In this document: piece after piece, positions 51,095 through 60,685 of the stretch | Numbering within the stretch: the stretch's first letter is position 1 | Layout of the letters: each line of letters begins with the position of its first letter | Source of the DNA: Lachnospiraceae bacterium | GTDB taxonomy: Bacteria; Bacillota; Clostridia; Lachnospirales; Lachnospiraceae | DNA: 64,000 nucleotides | Direction: 5' to 3' | Assembly: GCA_015056735.1 (NCBI GenBank) | Contig: SVFT01000011.1 | Span: forward strand, 29,431-93,430 | Notes under the pieces: generated by a model | What the model saw: only the letters and a program-made list of their open reading frames with translations | The model's database searches: none | What the model was told of the DNA's origin: nothing | Program-made: the position numbers and the translations under genes

Positions 51095-52627
51095 ATGAAA
51101 CTGATTCTACTGATCCTTTATTTTGCTGTTTTGATCGGAATCGGCATCTACTGCCGCAAGCATGCGACCGACGTAAACGGCTTCGTCCTCGGCGGACGCA
51201 GTGTAGGCCCCTGGCTGACTGCTTTTGCCTACGGCACATCCTACTTTTCCGCTGTTGTATTTGTCGGCTACGCCGGCCAGTTCGGCTGGAAATACGGTAT
51301 CGCCGCCACATGGGCAGGTCTTGGCAACGCCGCGATCGGGTCACTCCTTGCCTGGCGCATTTTAGGGCGGCGCACCCGTATCATGACGCAGCATCTTGAT
51401 TCCGCTACTATGCCGCAGTTCTTTGCAAAGCGGTTTGGAAGCAAGCCGCTGCAGATCGGTGCATCCGCGATCATCTTCGTTTTTATGATCCCATACACCG
51501 CATCGCTCTATAACGGTCTTTCGAGACTTTTCGGTATGGCTTTTGACATCGATTATACCGTGTGTATCATCCTGATGGCGGTTCTGACAGCGGTCTATGT
51601 CATCAGCGGCGGCTATATGGCAACCGCGATCAATGACTTTATCCAGGGCATCATCATGCTCTTCGGCATCGCGACCATCATCGTGGCCGTTCTGAAAACG
51701 CAGGGCGGATTTATGCAGGCGCTCGATTCACTGGCACGCGTATCAGACCCTGCCGTATCCGATGCACCCGGCATCTTCAATTCCTTTTTCGGACCCGATC
51801 CCATCAACCTCGGCTTTGTTGTCATTCTGACATCGCTCGGTACCTGGGGACTTCCGCAGATGGTTCAGAAATTCTATGCGATCAAAGACGAGCAATCCAT
51901 CAAACTCGGAACAGTGATCTCCACGTTCTTTGCGCTCGTAATCGCAGGCGGCAGCTATTTCCTCGGCGGATTCGGCAGACTTTTTTCCGATCGCGTGGAT
52001 GTAGCGACGGAAGGATATGATGCGATCATACCCGCGATGCTCTCCGGTCTCTCACCGCTCCTCATCGCACTTGTCGTGATCCTCGTTCTGTCCGCGTCGA
52101 TGTCTACACTGTCCTCGCTGGTCATCGCATCTTCTTCTACGCTGACGATCGACTTCATCAAAGACAATGTCATCAAGGACATGAAGGATAAATCGCAGGT
52201 TCTGTGTATGCGTCTTCTGATCGTCGTATTCATCGCGATCTCTTCGATCCTCGCGCTGATACAGTATAAGAGCAGTATCACATTCATCGCGCAGCTCATG
52301 GGGATCTCCTGGGGTGCAATGGCAGGCGCGTTCCTGGCACCGTTCATGTATGCACTTTACAGCAGGCGCGTATCCAAAGCATCCTGCTGGGTATGCTTTA
52401 TCGGCAGCACGATCCTGATGATCGCCAACATGGTCTGCAAGGATGCTTTTCCGGACTGGCTGAAATCGCCCATCAACGCAGGTGCGATCGCCATGATCGC
52501 GGGTATCGTGATCGTTCCGATCATCAGCCTTTTCACAAAAGCGCCTGATAAGAAGCTCGTAGACGATGCATTCGACTGCTACAATAAGCGTGCAAGTGTA
52601 CGCCAGCTGACTGCATTGGATGAATAA
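51095..52627 (+). CDS. Sodium:solute symporter (SSS) family transporter
   Basis: ~13 TM; GFVLGGRSVGPWLTAFAYGTSYFSAVVFVGYAG...; VLSASMSTLSSLVIASSS. Confidence 0.92.
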   Translation: MKLILLILYFAVLIGIGIYCRKHATDVNGFVLGGRSVGPWLTAFAYGTSYFSAVVFVGYAGQFGWKYGIAATWAGLGNAAIGSLLAWRILGRRTRIMTQHLDSATMPQFFAKRFGSKPLQIGASAIIFVFMIPYTASLYNGLSRLFGMAFDIDYTVCIILMAVLTAVYVISGGYMATAINDFIQGIIMLFGIATIIVAVLKTQGGFMQALDSLARVSDPAVSDAPGIFNSFFGPDPINLGFVVILTSLGTWGLPQMVQKFYAIKDEQSIKLGTVISTFFALVIAGGSYFLGGFGRLFSDRVDVATEGYDAIIPAMLSGLSPLLIALVVILVLSASMSTLSSLVIASSSTLTIDFIKDNVIKDMKDKSQVLCMRLLIVVFIAISSILALIQYKSSITFIAQLMGISWGAMAGAFLAPFMYALYSRRVSKASCWVCFIGSTILMIANMVCKDAFPDWLKSPINAGAIAMIAGIVIVPIISLFTKAPDKKLVDDAFDCYNKRASVRQLTALDE

Positions 52628-52629
52628 AA

Positions 52630-52705
52630 ATGAGCCAGGGGGACGGGGTGTGTGGTTCATTTTGCTTTCGCAAAATGAACCACACACCCCGTCCCCCTGG
52701 CTCAT
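52630..52705. repeat. REP/BIME-like perfect palindrome (36-bp arms, TTTC loop)
   Basis: ATGAGCCAGGGGGACGGGGTGTGTGGTTCATTTTGC-TTTC-GCAAAATGAACCACACACCCCGTCCCCCTGGCTCAT; between convergent genes, can also serve as terminator. Confidence 0.92.
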
Positions 52706-52712
52706 ATCGTAT

Positions 52713-53000
52713 TTACTTCTCGTCCAATACTCTCTGGATCACCTTAGAGATACAGCCCGTGCCATACTTGAGCATCCGCTTCACGCGGCTGATCGTCGCC
52801 GTACTGGCATTCGTTTTCTCCAGAATATCCACATACACTTTATTCTGCATCAGCAGAGTGGCAACAGCGTAACGCTGCTCCAGCGCCGAGAGTTCTGTGA
52901 CCGTACACATGTCTTCAAAAAACTTCTCGCATTCGTCAAGATCTTTCAGTTTCAGGACCGCCTTGTAGAGGTCCTTACGATATCCGCTTTTGTCTTCCAT
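52713..53000 (-). CDS. YerC/YecD family TrpR-related protein
   Basis: LDECEKFFEDMCTVTELSALEQRYAVATLL...TNASTATISRVKRMLKYGTG. Confidence 0.93.
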   Translation of the reverse strand: MEDKSGYRKDLYKAVLKLKDLDECEKFFEDMCTVTELSALEQRYAVATLLMQNKVYVDILEKTNASTATISRVKRMLKYGTGCISKVIQRVLDEK

Positions 53001-53083
53001 GCTTTACCCCTTTAAACAATGAATGTCTTTTGGTTCATTGTACGATATTTTGAAAACAGAAACAAGACTTGTGCGAAATTTGA

Positions 53084-54739
53084 TCAGCCCTTATTCTCCT
53101 GAGCGACGAGCCGGTCGGCGCCGAACATCTTGCGAAGCTTAGGCTTCTCGATCTTACCGGTTGCATTACGTGGGATCTCCTGAAAGATGATCTCTTTCGG
53201 ACGCTTGTAGCGCGGCAGTTCCAGGCAAAAGTCTTCGAGTTCTTCCACCGTACACTGCATACCCTCTTTGATCTCCACGATGGCTGCCGTCTTCTCGCCA
53301 AGGCGTCTGTCAGGCAGACCGATCACGGCGCAGTCTTTGATCTTGTCATAACGACGAAGGAAATCTTCGATCTGTACGGGATAGATGTTCTCACCACCGC
53401 TGACGATCACGTCTTTCTTGCGGTCTACAAGGAAGATAAAACCATCCTTGTCTTCCATCGCCATATCACCCGTATAGAGCCAGCCGTCTTTCAAAACCTC
53501 TGCTGTCGCCTTCGGATCGTTATAGTAACATTCCATCACGCCGGGACCCTTCACACAAAGTTCACCGACATCGCCGCGCGTAACCGTCTGTCCGTTCTCA
53601 TCGACAATCTTGCACTCCCAGCGATAACCGGGCACGCCGATCGCGCCGACTTTATGGATATTCTCCATTCCAAGATGCACGCAGCCGGGTCCTGTCGATT
53701 CGGAAAGACCGTAGTTTGTATCATAGTCATGATTCGGGAAGTATTCTTTCCAGCGCTTGATCAGTGAAGGCGGAACAGGCTGCGCGCCGATATGCATAAG
53801 TCTCCAGCGCTCCAGATGGTAATCGGAGAGCTTAATGTCTCCCCTGTCGAGCGCATCCAGGATGTCCTGTGCCCACGGCACAAGAAGCCACACGATCGTA
53901 CAGCGCTCGTCCGATGCTGCCTTCAGGATCGTCTCAGGCCTCGTACCCTTTAAGAGCACAGCCTTTGAGCCGGCAACCAGACTTCCCATCCAGTGGAACT
54001 TCGCACCTGTATGGTAAAGGGGCGGAATACACAGGAACGTATCTTTACGCCCCGTCGCATGATGCTTCTGCTCCATTTCGGCAGCCTGCATAAGGCTTCT
54101 GTGCTTATGAAGGATCGCCTTGGGAAAACCGGTGGTGCCGGACGAAAAATAGATCGCCGCCAGATCATCGTCCGTAAGCACGATATCCGGCCGTATACTG
54201 GAGCAGTCGGAAACAAGCTCCATGTAACTCTCGGCAAAAGCCGGACAGTTATCGCCGACATAGATCATTAATCTGCCCTTTGCGACCTTATCCGCGATCA
54301 CCTCCATACGGCTCACAAACTGCGATCCGAATATGATTGCATCAACCTCTGCAAGTTCCACGCAATACAGGATCTCATCCGAATCATAACGGAAATTAAA
54401 CGGAACGGCGATAGCACCTGTTTTTAAGATGCCGAAATAGATCGGCAGCCATTCCAGACAGTTGTACATCAGGATCGCGACTTTTTCGCCCTTCTTGATC
54501 CCTCTGCCGAGCAGCATATTCGCTACTCTGTTTGCTTTTTCCTCAAATACGCCCCAGGTGATCTCTCGTCTGAAAGGTGTAAATGATATCGGCTGGATCA
54601 GATCGGACTCTTTCCAGGAAGCCCGTCTTGTATCTTTCTCATCCGGATTCAGGCTGACCAAAGCGACTTCATCGCGGTATAACTCTGCATTTCTTTCCAA
54701 AAACTCCGTTACCGGCACTTCTCTTATCCTCACTTTCAT
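53084..54739 (-). CDS. AMP-dependent acyl-CoA synthetase/ligase
   Basis: AAIYFSSGTTGFPKAILHKHRS...YNDPKATAEVLKDGWLYTGDMAMEDKDGFIFLVDRKKDVIVSGGENIYP. Confidence 0.95.
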   Translation of the reverse strand: MKVRIREVPVTEFLERNAELYRDEVALVSLNPDEKDTRRASWKESDLIQPISFTPFRREITWGVFEEKANRVANMLLGRGIKKGEKVAILMYNCLEWLPIYFGILKTGAIAVPFNFRYDSDEILYCVELAEVDAIIFGSQFVSRMEVIADKVAKGRLMIYVGDNCPAFAESYMELVSDCSSIRPDIVLTDDDLAAIYFSSGTTGFPKAILHKHRSLMQAAEMEQKHHATGRKDTFLCIPPLYHTGAKFHWMGSLVAGSKAVLLKGTRPETILKAASDERCTIVWLLVPWAQDILDALDRGDIKLSDYHLERWRLMHIGAQPVPPSLIKRWKEYFPNHDYDTNYGLSESTGPGCVHLGMENIHKVGAIGVPGYRWECKIVDENGQTVTRGDVGELCVKGPGVMECYYNDPKATAEVLKDGWLYTGDMAMEDKDGFIFLVDRKKDVIVSGGENIYPVQIEDFLRRYDKIKDCAVIGLPDRRLGEKTAAIVEIKEGMQCTVEELEDFCLELPRYKRPKEIIFQEIPRNATGKIEKPKLRKMFGADRLVAQENKG

Positions 54740-54852
54740 ACACAGGCTTTTGTGCTTTTATGCTTTAACCCTTTATTCTACAAAAGTAGCATAAAGGCAT
54801 CCGTTCCGTCAAGAACGAATGCCTGTTCAGATTGTCTATGGAAAGTCAAAAA

Positions 54853-57084
54853 CTACTCATTTTCGAAAGATGCACCGTCTACCGCTGCACCCGTATTGGG
54901 GTCGATCAGCACGCCCGTTCCGGGCTCCACAAGATAGCCGGTCTCAGGATCGACCGCATATCCTTTGATCTTATCGATCAGAGAAAGTTCCATCTCCTTC
55001 AGCTTCTTTTCTTCTTCGGAAAGCTCCTGACCACCTTCACCCGGCTTAATGACCTCTACACTTTCCTTATCATCACCGTTTCCGGCGCCATCCTGCCGCT
55101 TCTCTTTGGAGGAGCCGTCTTCTCCTTCGGTCTGCGCCGCTTCCTCCACCTTATGCAGGATACTGTCATAGATGCCTGTTTCTTCCAGTTCGCTTTCTTC
55201 CTTTTCGGAAAGCTCTTCCGTCATAAAGTAATTCATATACGGCAGCACTTCCGTCAGGATATTGCGCACGATCCCCGTTGCAAACTTTGCATCATCCTGG
55301 AGCGGTGCATTCGGCCTGTCAACGATTACATAGATCGCGATCTCCGGCCGTTCAGCAGGTGCATACCCCATAAACGAAACGAGGTAATTACGCTTGTTAC
55401 GCGGAACCATTTCAGCCGTTCCCGTCTTGCCTCCGATCGCATAGCCCGCGGGACGCGCCGTCTTACCGGTACCTTCTGTTACAACACCGTTACAATAATC
55501 AATGATCTTATCGGATGTACTCGGCGAGATCGTCTGCTTTAAGATGCGCGGCTCGATATTGCGCACGGTGACGCCATCCGGGCTCACGATCTTGCTGACG
55601 ATATGCGGCTCATAGTAGTTGCCGCCGTTTATCAGCGAACAGAAACCGCAGATCATCTGGATCATGGTCGCGTTAAAGCCCTGGCCGAATGTCGACGTTG
55701 CAAGCTCCGCTTCACCCATCGTCTGTGCATTGTAAACAAGTGAATCGTTCCTTGTCTCGCCGGCCAGGTCTATATTGGTCTTCAGTCCGAAATTAAATGC
55801 ATTCTGAAACTGCAGAAAGATATTTTTGCCGATCGCATCACCCATCTGCATCAGTGCCACGTTGCAGGACTTCTCAACGGCCTGCTTTACAGTCAGAAGC
55901 CCGTCACCAAGCCTGTTGTGGCAGTGGATCTCATGCCCGCCGTACCACAAAGAACCGTTGCAAAAATAGGTCTCATTTCCGGTAAGGCGCCCGCTCTCAA
56001 GACCTGCTGCGACTGTAAAGGGCTTCGCAACGGAACCGGGCTCGTAGCTGCTGCTGATGCAGAAGTTCTTCCAAAGCGCATTGAGATTTGCATAGAGCGT
56101 CTCATCATCGATCGTCTTCAGTGTTTCTTCCGTGATGATCTCTTCGGTAGGCTTGCCGTCTTTATCCAAAAGGATGCTACCGATCAGCGGATGCGGGTTC
56201 TTTGTATCGTTGAGATCGTAATTCGGATAGTTTGCCATTGCCAGGATCTCACCGGTATTCACACGCATCATGATGCACGCGGTGTTGACCGCGCCGTTTC
56301 CGTCCCTGGCAGCATTTTTATGTTCTTCGTTGAATTTTTTTAAGTATTTTTCAACAATGCTCTGGATATTGGCATCGATCGTGGAAACGATCGTATTGCC
56401 GTCGATGGCGGCTTTCGTGGTACGTTCCAATGTCGAATCGTCGTTTAAGTACCCGTACTGCCTGCCGTTGATGCCGTTTAACGTATCGTTATAGAACTCT
56501 TCCATCCCATACGTGCCGATGTTGTCTTTGCCGGTAAAGCCGATCGCATCGGAGGCCAGATTGCCGTTCGGATACGTCCTTCTGTACTCTTCTTCAAACC
56601 AGATGCCCTTCAACAGTTCGCCCTGCTCGGGGTCATTTTGAAGCTCGACAAAAGGGCTGATCTCATCGTAGGTCAGCTGCTTTTTCAGTACATTATACTG
56701 GGATGTGGGATTCTCTTTCAGAAATGCACGAATCGGTGCCTCATCAAGCCTGAAACAGCTGTGGAGTGCCTTCATCGTCGGATCAAGGTACTCAGCCTTA
56801 GCCGTCAGCTGCTTGGCATCAAGCACGATATTATAGACCTTCTCACTGACTGCAAGTTTGGTTCCCTTACAATCAATAATATCCCCTCGTTTGAAGGGGA
56901 TCGTAATGCTGTCGTATTGCTGCTGTGATAAAACCTGTTTTTTATACTGTTCGCCGTTATCCCTGTTGATCAGTGCAAGTCGCACGGACAGACCCGCAAA
57001 TGCCAGAAGCACTAAAAAGAAGAGAACTGCGAGCTTCTTCTGCATCTTTTTGGTAAACAGATTCTGGGGTTCCTGATTCTTCAA
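54853..57084 (-). CDS. Penicillin-binding protein 2 / FtsI (class B PBP)
   Basis: SSYEPGSVAKPFTVAAGLE (SxxK), KSCNVALMQMGD (SxN), AIGGKTGTAEM (KTG); in dcw cluster. Confidence 0.95.
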   Translation of the reverse strand: MKNQEPQNLFTKKMQKKLAVLFFLVLLAFAGLSVRLALINRDNGEQYKKQVLSQQQYDSITIPFKRGDIIDCKGTKLAVSEKVYNIVLDAKQLTAKAEYLDPTMKALHSCFRLDEAPIRAFLKENPTSQYNVLKKQLTYDEISPFVELQNDPEQGELLKGIWFEEEYRRTYPNGNLASDAIGFTGKDNIGTYGMEEFYNDTLNGINGRQYGYLNDDSTLERTTKAAIDGNTIVSTIDANIQSIVEKYLKKFNEEHKNAARDGNGAVNTACIMMRVNTGEILAMANYPNYDLNDTKNPHPLIGSILLDKDGKPTEEIITEETLKTIDDETLYANLNALWKNFCISSSYEPGSVAKPFTVAAGLESGRLTGNETYFCNGSLWYGGHEIHCHNRLGDGLLTVKQAVEKSCNVALMQMGDAIGKNIFLQFQNAFNFGLKTNIDLAGETRNDSLVYNAQTMGEAELATSTFGQGFNATMIQMICGFCSLINGGNYYEPHIVSKIVSPDGVTVRNIEPRILKQTISPSTSDKIIDYCNGVVTEGTGKTARPAGYAIGGKTGTAEMVPRNKRNYLVSFMGYAPAERPEIAIYVIVDRPNAPLQDDAKFATGIVRNILTEVLPYMNYFMTEELSEKEESELEETGIYDSILHKVEEAAQTEGEDGSSKEKRQDGAGNGDDKESVEVIKPGEGGQELSEEEKKLKEMELSLIDKIKGYAVDPETGYLVEPGTGVLIDPNTGAAVDGASFENE

Positions 57085-57099
57085 TTGCCTTACCTAACC

Positions 57100-57579
57100 T
57101 TACTCCGGAATATCGGCAACCTGACGTACATAATCGCTGCCTTCGGATTCATAAACAACGATCTGGCCTTCTCTTGCATAGCGCATGCCCAGTTCGTCGA
57201 TCGCGATCTTCTTGATCTTCTCAAGATTTACGCCGCTAACGACTCTATTATACGCCTCATCATTGGAAAGTCTCAAGTCGTTTAACTGACTCTCAAGTCT
57301 GGAGACTGTTTTGATCCGTGTCGTAATATCAGACTGCAAACGCAGATACCCCGCCAAAACAAAGCCGGCCACAATCATCATGCTTGCCAGAAACAATACA
57401 TAGCCGGGATTCATCCGCTTCGCGCGCTCGCGGTTCTTGCGTGCAAGATGCAGCTGATCGCGTCTCGATCTCTCATGGATCGCGGTACGCACATCCAATT
57501 CGCGGGCCGTATTTCCGTATACGTATTCCCTGCGAACATCCGTATTCATCATCCGTCTTCCCTGACTTCTTTGGGTCAT
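57100..57579 (-). CDS. FtsL/DivIC-like cell division protein
   Basis: One TM plus coiled coil; between rsmH and pbp gene. Confidence 0.85.
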   Translation of the reverse strand: MTQRSQGRRMMNTDVRREYVYGNTARELDVRTAIHERSRRDQLHLARKNRERAKRMNPGYVLFLASMMIVAGFVLAGYLRLQSDITTRIKTVSRLESQLNDLRLSNDEAYNRVVSGVNLEKIKKIAIDELGMRYAREGQIVVYESEGSDYVRQVADIPE

Positions 57580-57585
57580 ATAGAT

Positions 57586-58521
57586 CTATCCCCTCTCAAA
57601 TACCCTCAGTTTTGCGCTTTTCGATCGCGCGTTAACTTCCATTTCTTCTTCCGATGGAAGGATCGGCTTCTTCGTGATCACTTTGCCTTTTGAAACCCTT
57701 CCGCACACGCATACCGGAAATTCCGGCGGGCATATGCATGGATTTTCGTTCCTTCGGAATGCGTTCTTTACGATCCTGTCTTCCAGTGAATGGAATGTAA
57801 TGATGCAGAGCCGTCCGCCCGGTTTTAACAGATCGATCATCGTATCGATCGTATCCTCCAGAACTTCCAGTTCTTTGTTGCACGCGATACGGATCGCCTG
57901 AAACGTCTTCTTGGAAGGATGACCGCCCGTCTTTTTCATCTTGGCGGGAATGGCTGCATCAATGATCGCACTCAGCTGCCCCGTTGTCTCGATCGGTACC
58001 TTCTCACGCTCCGATACGATGTGCTTTGCGATATTCTGTGCGAATTTATCTTCACCGTAATCTCTGATGATCCGAAACAGTTCCTGCTGTGAAAAGGTAT
58101 TGACAATGTCGCCTGCCGTCAGGCTCTGTCTCCTGTCCATCCGCATGTCGAGTGCCGTATCGACCATGTAGGAAAAACCGCGCTCCGGATTATCAAGCTG
58201 GTAAGAGGAAACGCCAAGATCAAGCATCATACCGTCGATCCCGTCGATCCTAAGATCCGAAAGGACTTTTGCAACATCCCTGTAATTCGATCTGACGATC
58301 GTCACGCGCTCTTTATACGGAGAGAGACGCTTTGTTGCCGCCTCGATCGCCTCATCATCCTGATCGATCCCCACGAGACGTCCGCCGCCTGTCAGCTTCT
58401 CCGCAATGTGAAAAGAATGTCCGCCGCCGCCGAGTGTCCCGTCAACATAGATCCCGTCCGGACGAATATGCAGATTGTCGATCGTTTCCTCTAAAAGGAC
58501 TGAGGTGTGCCTGAACTCCAT
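57586..58521 (-). CDS. rsmH: 16S rRNA (cytosine(1402)-N(4))-methyltransferase
   Basis: [34 protein letters not shown]...[20 protein letters not shown]. Confidence 0.98.
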   Translation of the reverse strand: MEFRHTSVLLEETIDNLHIRPDGIYVDGTLGGGGHSFHIAEKLTGGGRLVGIDQDDEAIEAATKRLSPYKERVTIVRSNYRDVAKVLSDLRIDGIDGMMLDLGVSSYQLDNPERGFSYMVDTALDMRMDRRQSLTAGDIVNTFSQQELFRIIRDYGEDKFAQNIAKHIVSEREKVPIETTGQLSAIIDAAIPAKMKKTGGHPSKKTFQAIRIACNKELEVLEDTIDTMIDLLKPGGRLCIITFHSLEDRIVKNAFRRNENPCICPPEFPVCVCGRVSKGKVITKKPILPSEEEMEVNARSKSAKLRVFERG

Positions 58522-58534
58522 CTCTTATCCTCTG

Positions 58535-58975
58535 TCAAATGCCAAGTCCAAGGTCTGCCATATGTTCCGCAATGGCATCCATGTCTTCATAAGACGCCGT
58601 ACCTTCGTATCGCTCCTTGCTCCAGATCTCGATACGGCTTCCCACGCCGATCAGGACCACGTCTTTTAAGAGTGCGGCAAATTCACGAAGCGATCCGGGA
58701 AGAAGGATCCTGCCCTGCTTGTCAACTTCCGCTTCCGTAGCGCCTGCCAGGAAGAATCGTACGAACTGTCTTGCGTCTTTGTTGGTGATCGGAAGGCTCT
58801 TTAGCTTCTCTTCAAATGCAGCCCACTCTTCGTTGTCATACGCAAACAGGCACCCATCCAGTCCCTTGGTAACAACGAAGGCATCACCGAGCGCTTCGCG
58901 GAACTTGGAGGGTACGATCACTCTGCCCTTGGCATCGATTGTGTGATTGTACTCGCCCATGAACATACAAGTCAC
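58535..58975 (-). CDS. mraZ: Division/cell wall cluster transcriptional repressor MraZ
   Basis: [47 protein letters not shown]. Confidence 0.98.
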   Translation of the reverse strand: MTCMFMGEYNHTIDAKGRVIVPSKFREALGDAFVVTKGLDGCLFAYDNEEWAAFEEKLKSLPITNKDARQFVRFFLAGATEAEVDKQGRILLPGSLREFAALLKDVVLIGVGSRIEIWSKERYEGTASYEDMDAIAEHMADLGLGI

Positions 58976-58997
58976 CTACCCGATCGCGTTTCCGGTG

Positions 58998-59037
58998 ATT
59001 CACCACTTTGAACCACTTTCTTCCACTTTTCACCACT
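58998..59037 (-). promoter_or_regulatory. MraZ-box direct repeats upstream of mraZ
   Basis: Minus strand: AGTGGTGAAA AGTGGAAGAA AGTGGTTCAA AGTGGTGAAT: four AGTGG units at exact 10-bp period. Confidence 0.85.
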
Positions 59038-59095
59038 TCTGATATCATTTTAATCGTTTTTTTATAGATTTGCAATACATTTTTTATAAAAAAAG

Positions 59096-59156
59096 CGCGG
59101 AAATATCAGTGTTTCCGCGATTTTGTGGTATAAAAAAACAAGCGCACAAGCGCTTG
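59096..59156 (-). terminator. Two successive terminator hairpins downstream of M48-like peptidase gene
   Basis: CAAGCGC-ACAA-GCGCTTG + T7 and CGCGGAAA-TATCAGTG-TTTCCGCG + T7 on the minus strand. Confidence 0.7.
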
Positions 59157-59172
59157 CGTTTTTTAAGTCAAA

Positions 59173-59751
59173 TTACAGTAGTGTATATTGTTTTAAGTCC
59201 GATCTGCGCTTCCGGTAATCCGGTAAAACCTGCTCTACTGATGTCCAGAACGCAGCCTGATGGTTCGGATGGAGAAAATGTGCAAACTCGTGGACCGCCA
59301 CGTACTCAGCCAGCGGCCGCGGTACATCCAGAAGCTTTGTATTAAATGTCAGGATCCCTTCTGCCGGACGGCACGAGCCCCACTGCGTCTTCATATTGCG
59401 CATACGGATAACGGGAAATCGGACGCCCATCTCTGCAAAGTGCGGATACACCGATTCGCAGATCTCTTCCATCAAAGCAAGCGCCTTTCGGCGTACAGAC
59501 GGCGCACCGTAGTCCCGATCAGGCAGGATCCCCGCCATCTTCGCATCATCAAGCGCCTCCCGCTTCTGTTCATAAGACCGAAGCACGCGTTTGATATAAG
59601 CTGACTTCGACGCCACAAAAGCTTCTATCCTTGACAACGGAACAAAAGGACCGGCAGATACCAATACCCGCCCGTCCTGTTTGATCCTCATATTGATATT
59701 TTTAACCGCCTTGCGGCTCAGTTCATATTCGATCCCGCCAATCCTGGGCAT
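59173..59751 (-). CDS. YgjP-like M48 family (SprT/DUF45-type) metallopeptidase
   Basis: MKTQWGSCRPAEGILTFNTKLLDVPRPLAEYVAVHEFAHFLHPNHQAAFW. Confidence 0.93.
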   Translation of the reverse strand: MPRIGGIEYELSRKAVKNINMRIKQDGRVLVSAGPFVPLSRIEAFVASKSAYIKRVLRSYEQKREALDDAKMAGILPDRDYGAPSVRRKALALMEEICESVYPHFAEMGVRFPVIRMRNMKTQWGSCRPAEGILTFNTKLLDVPRPLAEYVAVHEFAHFLHPNHQAAFWTSVEQVLPDYRKRRSDLKQYTLL

Positions 59752-59794
59752 ACACTTCTCCGTTCGTATTCCGGCACGCTTTTTAACGTCCGGT

Positions 59795-60673
59795 TTATGC
59801 CGCGCCCTGCTTCTTCTTAAGGCGAAGACGCACGATCACATCAGAAGCCACAGCGACCACAACCATCACAGCCGCAAGCACCTGCGATACCGGAAGCGTC
59901 GTCCCCGGGATGAACAGTGTATCCGTCCGGATCCCTTCGATAAAGTAGCGTCCCACGCCGTACCCCGCAAGATATAAAAGCATGATCTCACCGTCGAATC
60001 TCTTGTGCTTCGTATATACGATGATCAGCGCCAGGATCAGGAAATTCCAGAGGCTCTCATAGAGAAACGTCGGATGCACCTGTACGTAATTGGTCCCGGC
60101 CGCCATATGCGCACGAATGCTCTCCGAGATATCATTTGCTCGCACTGCCGCTTCCGGCAGTCGCATCGCCAGGAAACTGTCCGTATACTCTCCGAAGACT
60201 TCCCGGTTCATAAAGTTGCCCCAGCGGCCGATCGCCTGTCCGAGGATGAGACCTGCCACACCGGTATCGATGAGAAGTAAGGCATTCACTTTTTTCACTT
60301 TGCAGTACACGACCGCCGTGATAAACGCAGCGATGACCGCACCGTAGATCGCAAGGCCGCCCTGCCTTGTATAGAAGATCGACAAAAGGTCGTCCTTGTA
60401 ATGATCCCACATGAACGCAACATAATAGAGCCTAGCGCCGATGATGGAAAAAACGATCGCATAGATCGCAAAATCCCAGTAGATATCCGGATTCTGCCCC
60501 GTCTTCTTTGCCATATAGACCGCCATCAAAACACCGCCCAGAATGCCAAGACCGATGATGCAGCCGTAAAATGCGACCGTAAATCCGAATACGGTAAAGC
60601 TCTTCGGAAGATCGGATATATAGATCCCAAGGTGGGGAAACGCAATATCCCCCTGATTCATGATTTCCTGCAT
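59795..60673 (-). CDS. lgt: Prolipoprotein diacylglyceryl transferase
   Basis: RQGGLAIYGAVIAAF...GQAIGRWGNFMNREVFGE...HPTFLYESLWN. Confidence 0.96.
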   Translation of the reverse strand: MQEIMNQGDIAFPHLGIYISDLPKSFTVFGFTVAFYGCIIGLGILGGVLMAVYMAKKTGQNPDIYWDFAIYAIVFSIIGARLYYVAFMWDHYKDDLLSIFYTRQGGLAIYGAVIAAFITAVVYCKVKKVNALLLIDTGVAGLILGQAIGRWGNFMNREVFGEYTDSFLAMRLPEAAVRANDISESIRAHMAAGTNYVQVHPTFLYESLWNFLILALIIVYTKHKRFDGEIMLLYLAGYGVGRYFIEGIRTDTLFIPGTTLPVSQVLAAVMVVVAVASDVIVRLRLKKKQGAA

Positions 60674-60685
60674 AAAAACCTCAAA

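Noticed and set aside
52620-52872. Overlapping plus/minus ORFs across the 52630 palindrome (MSQGDGVCGSFC..., NKNEPGGRGVWF...)
   Set aside because: They are translations of the REP palindrome and antisense of YerC; identical peptides on both strands follow from the perfect inverted repeat
58998-59037. Short tandem repeat / minisatellite upstream of mraZ
   Set aside because: 10-bp period with fixed AGTGG and location match MraZ operator repeats better than a random minisatellite
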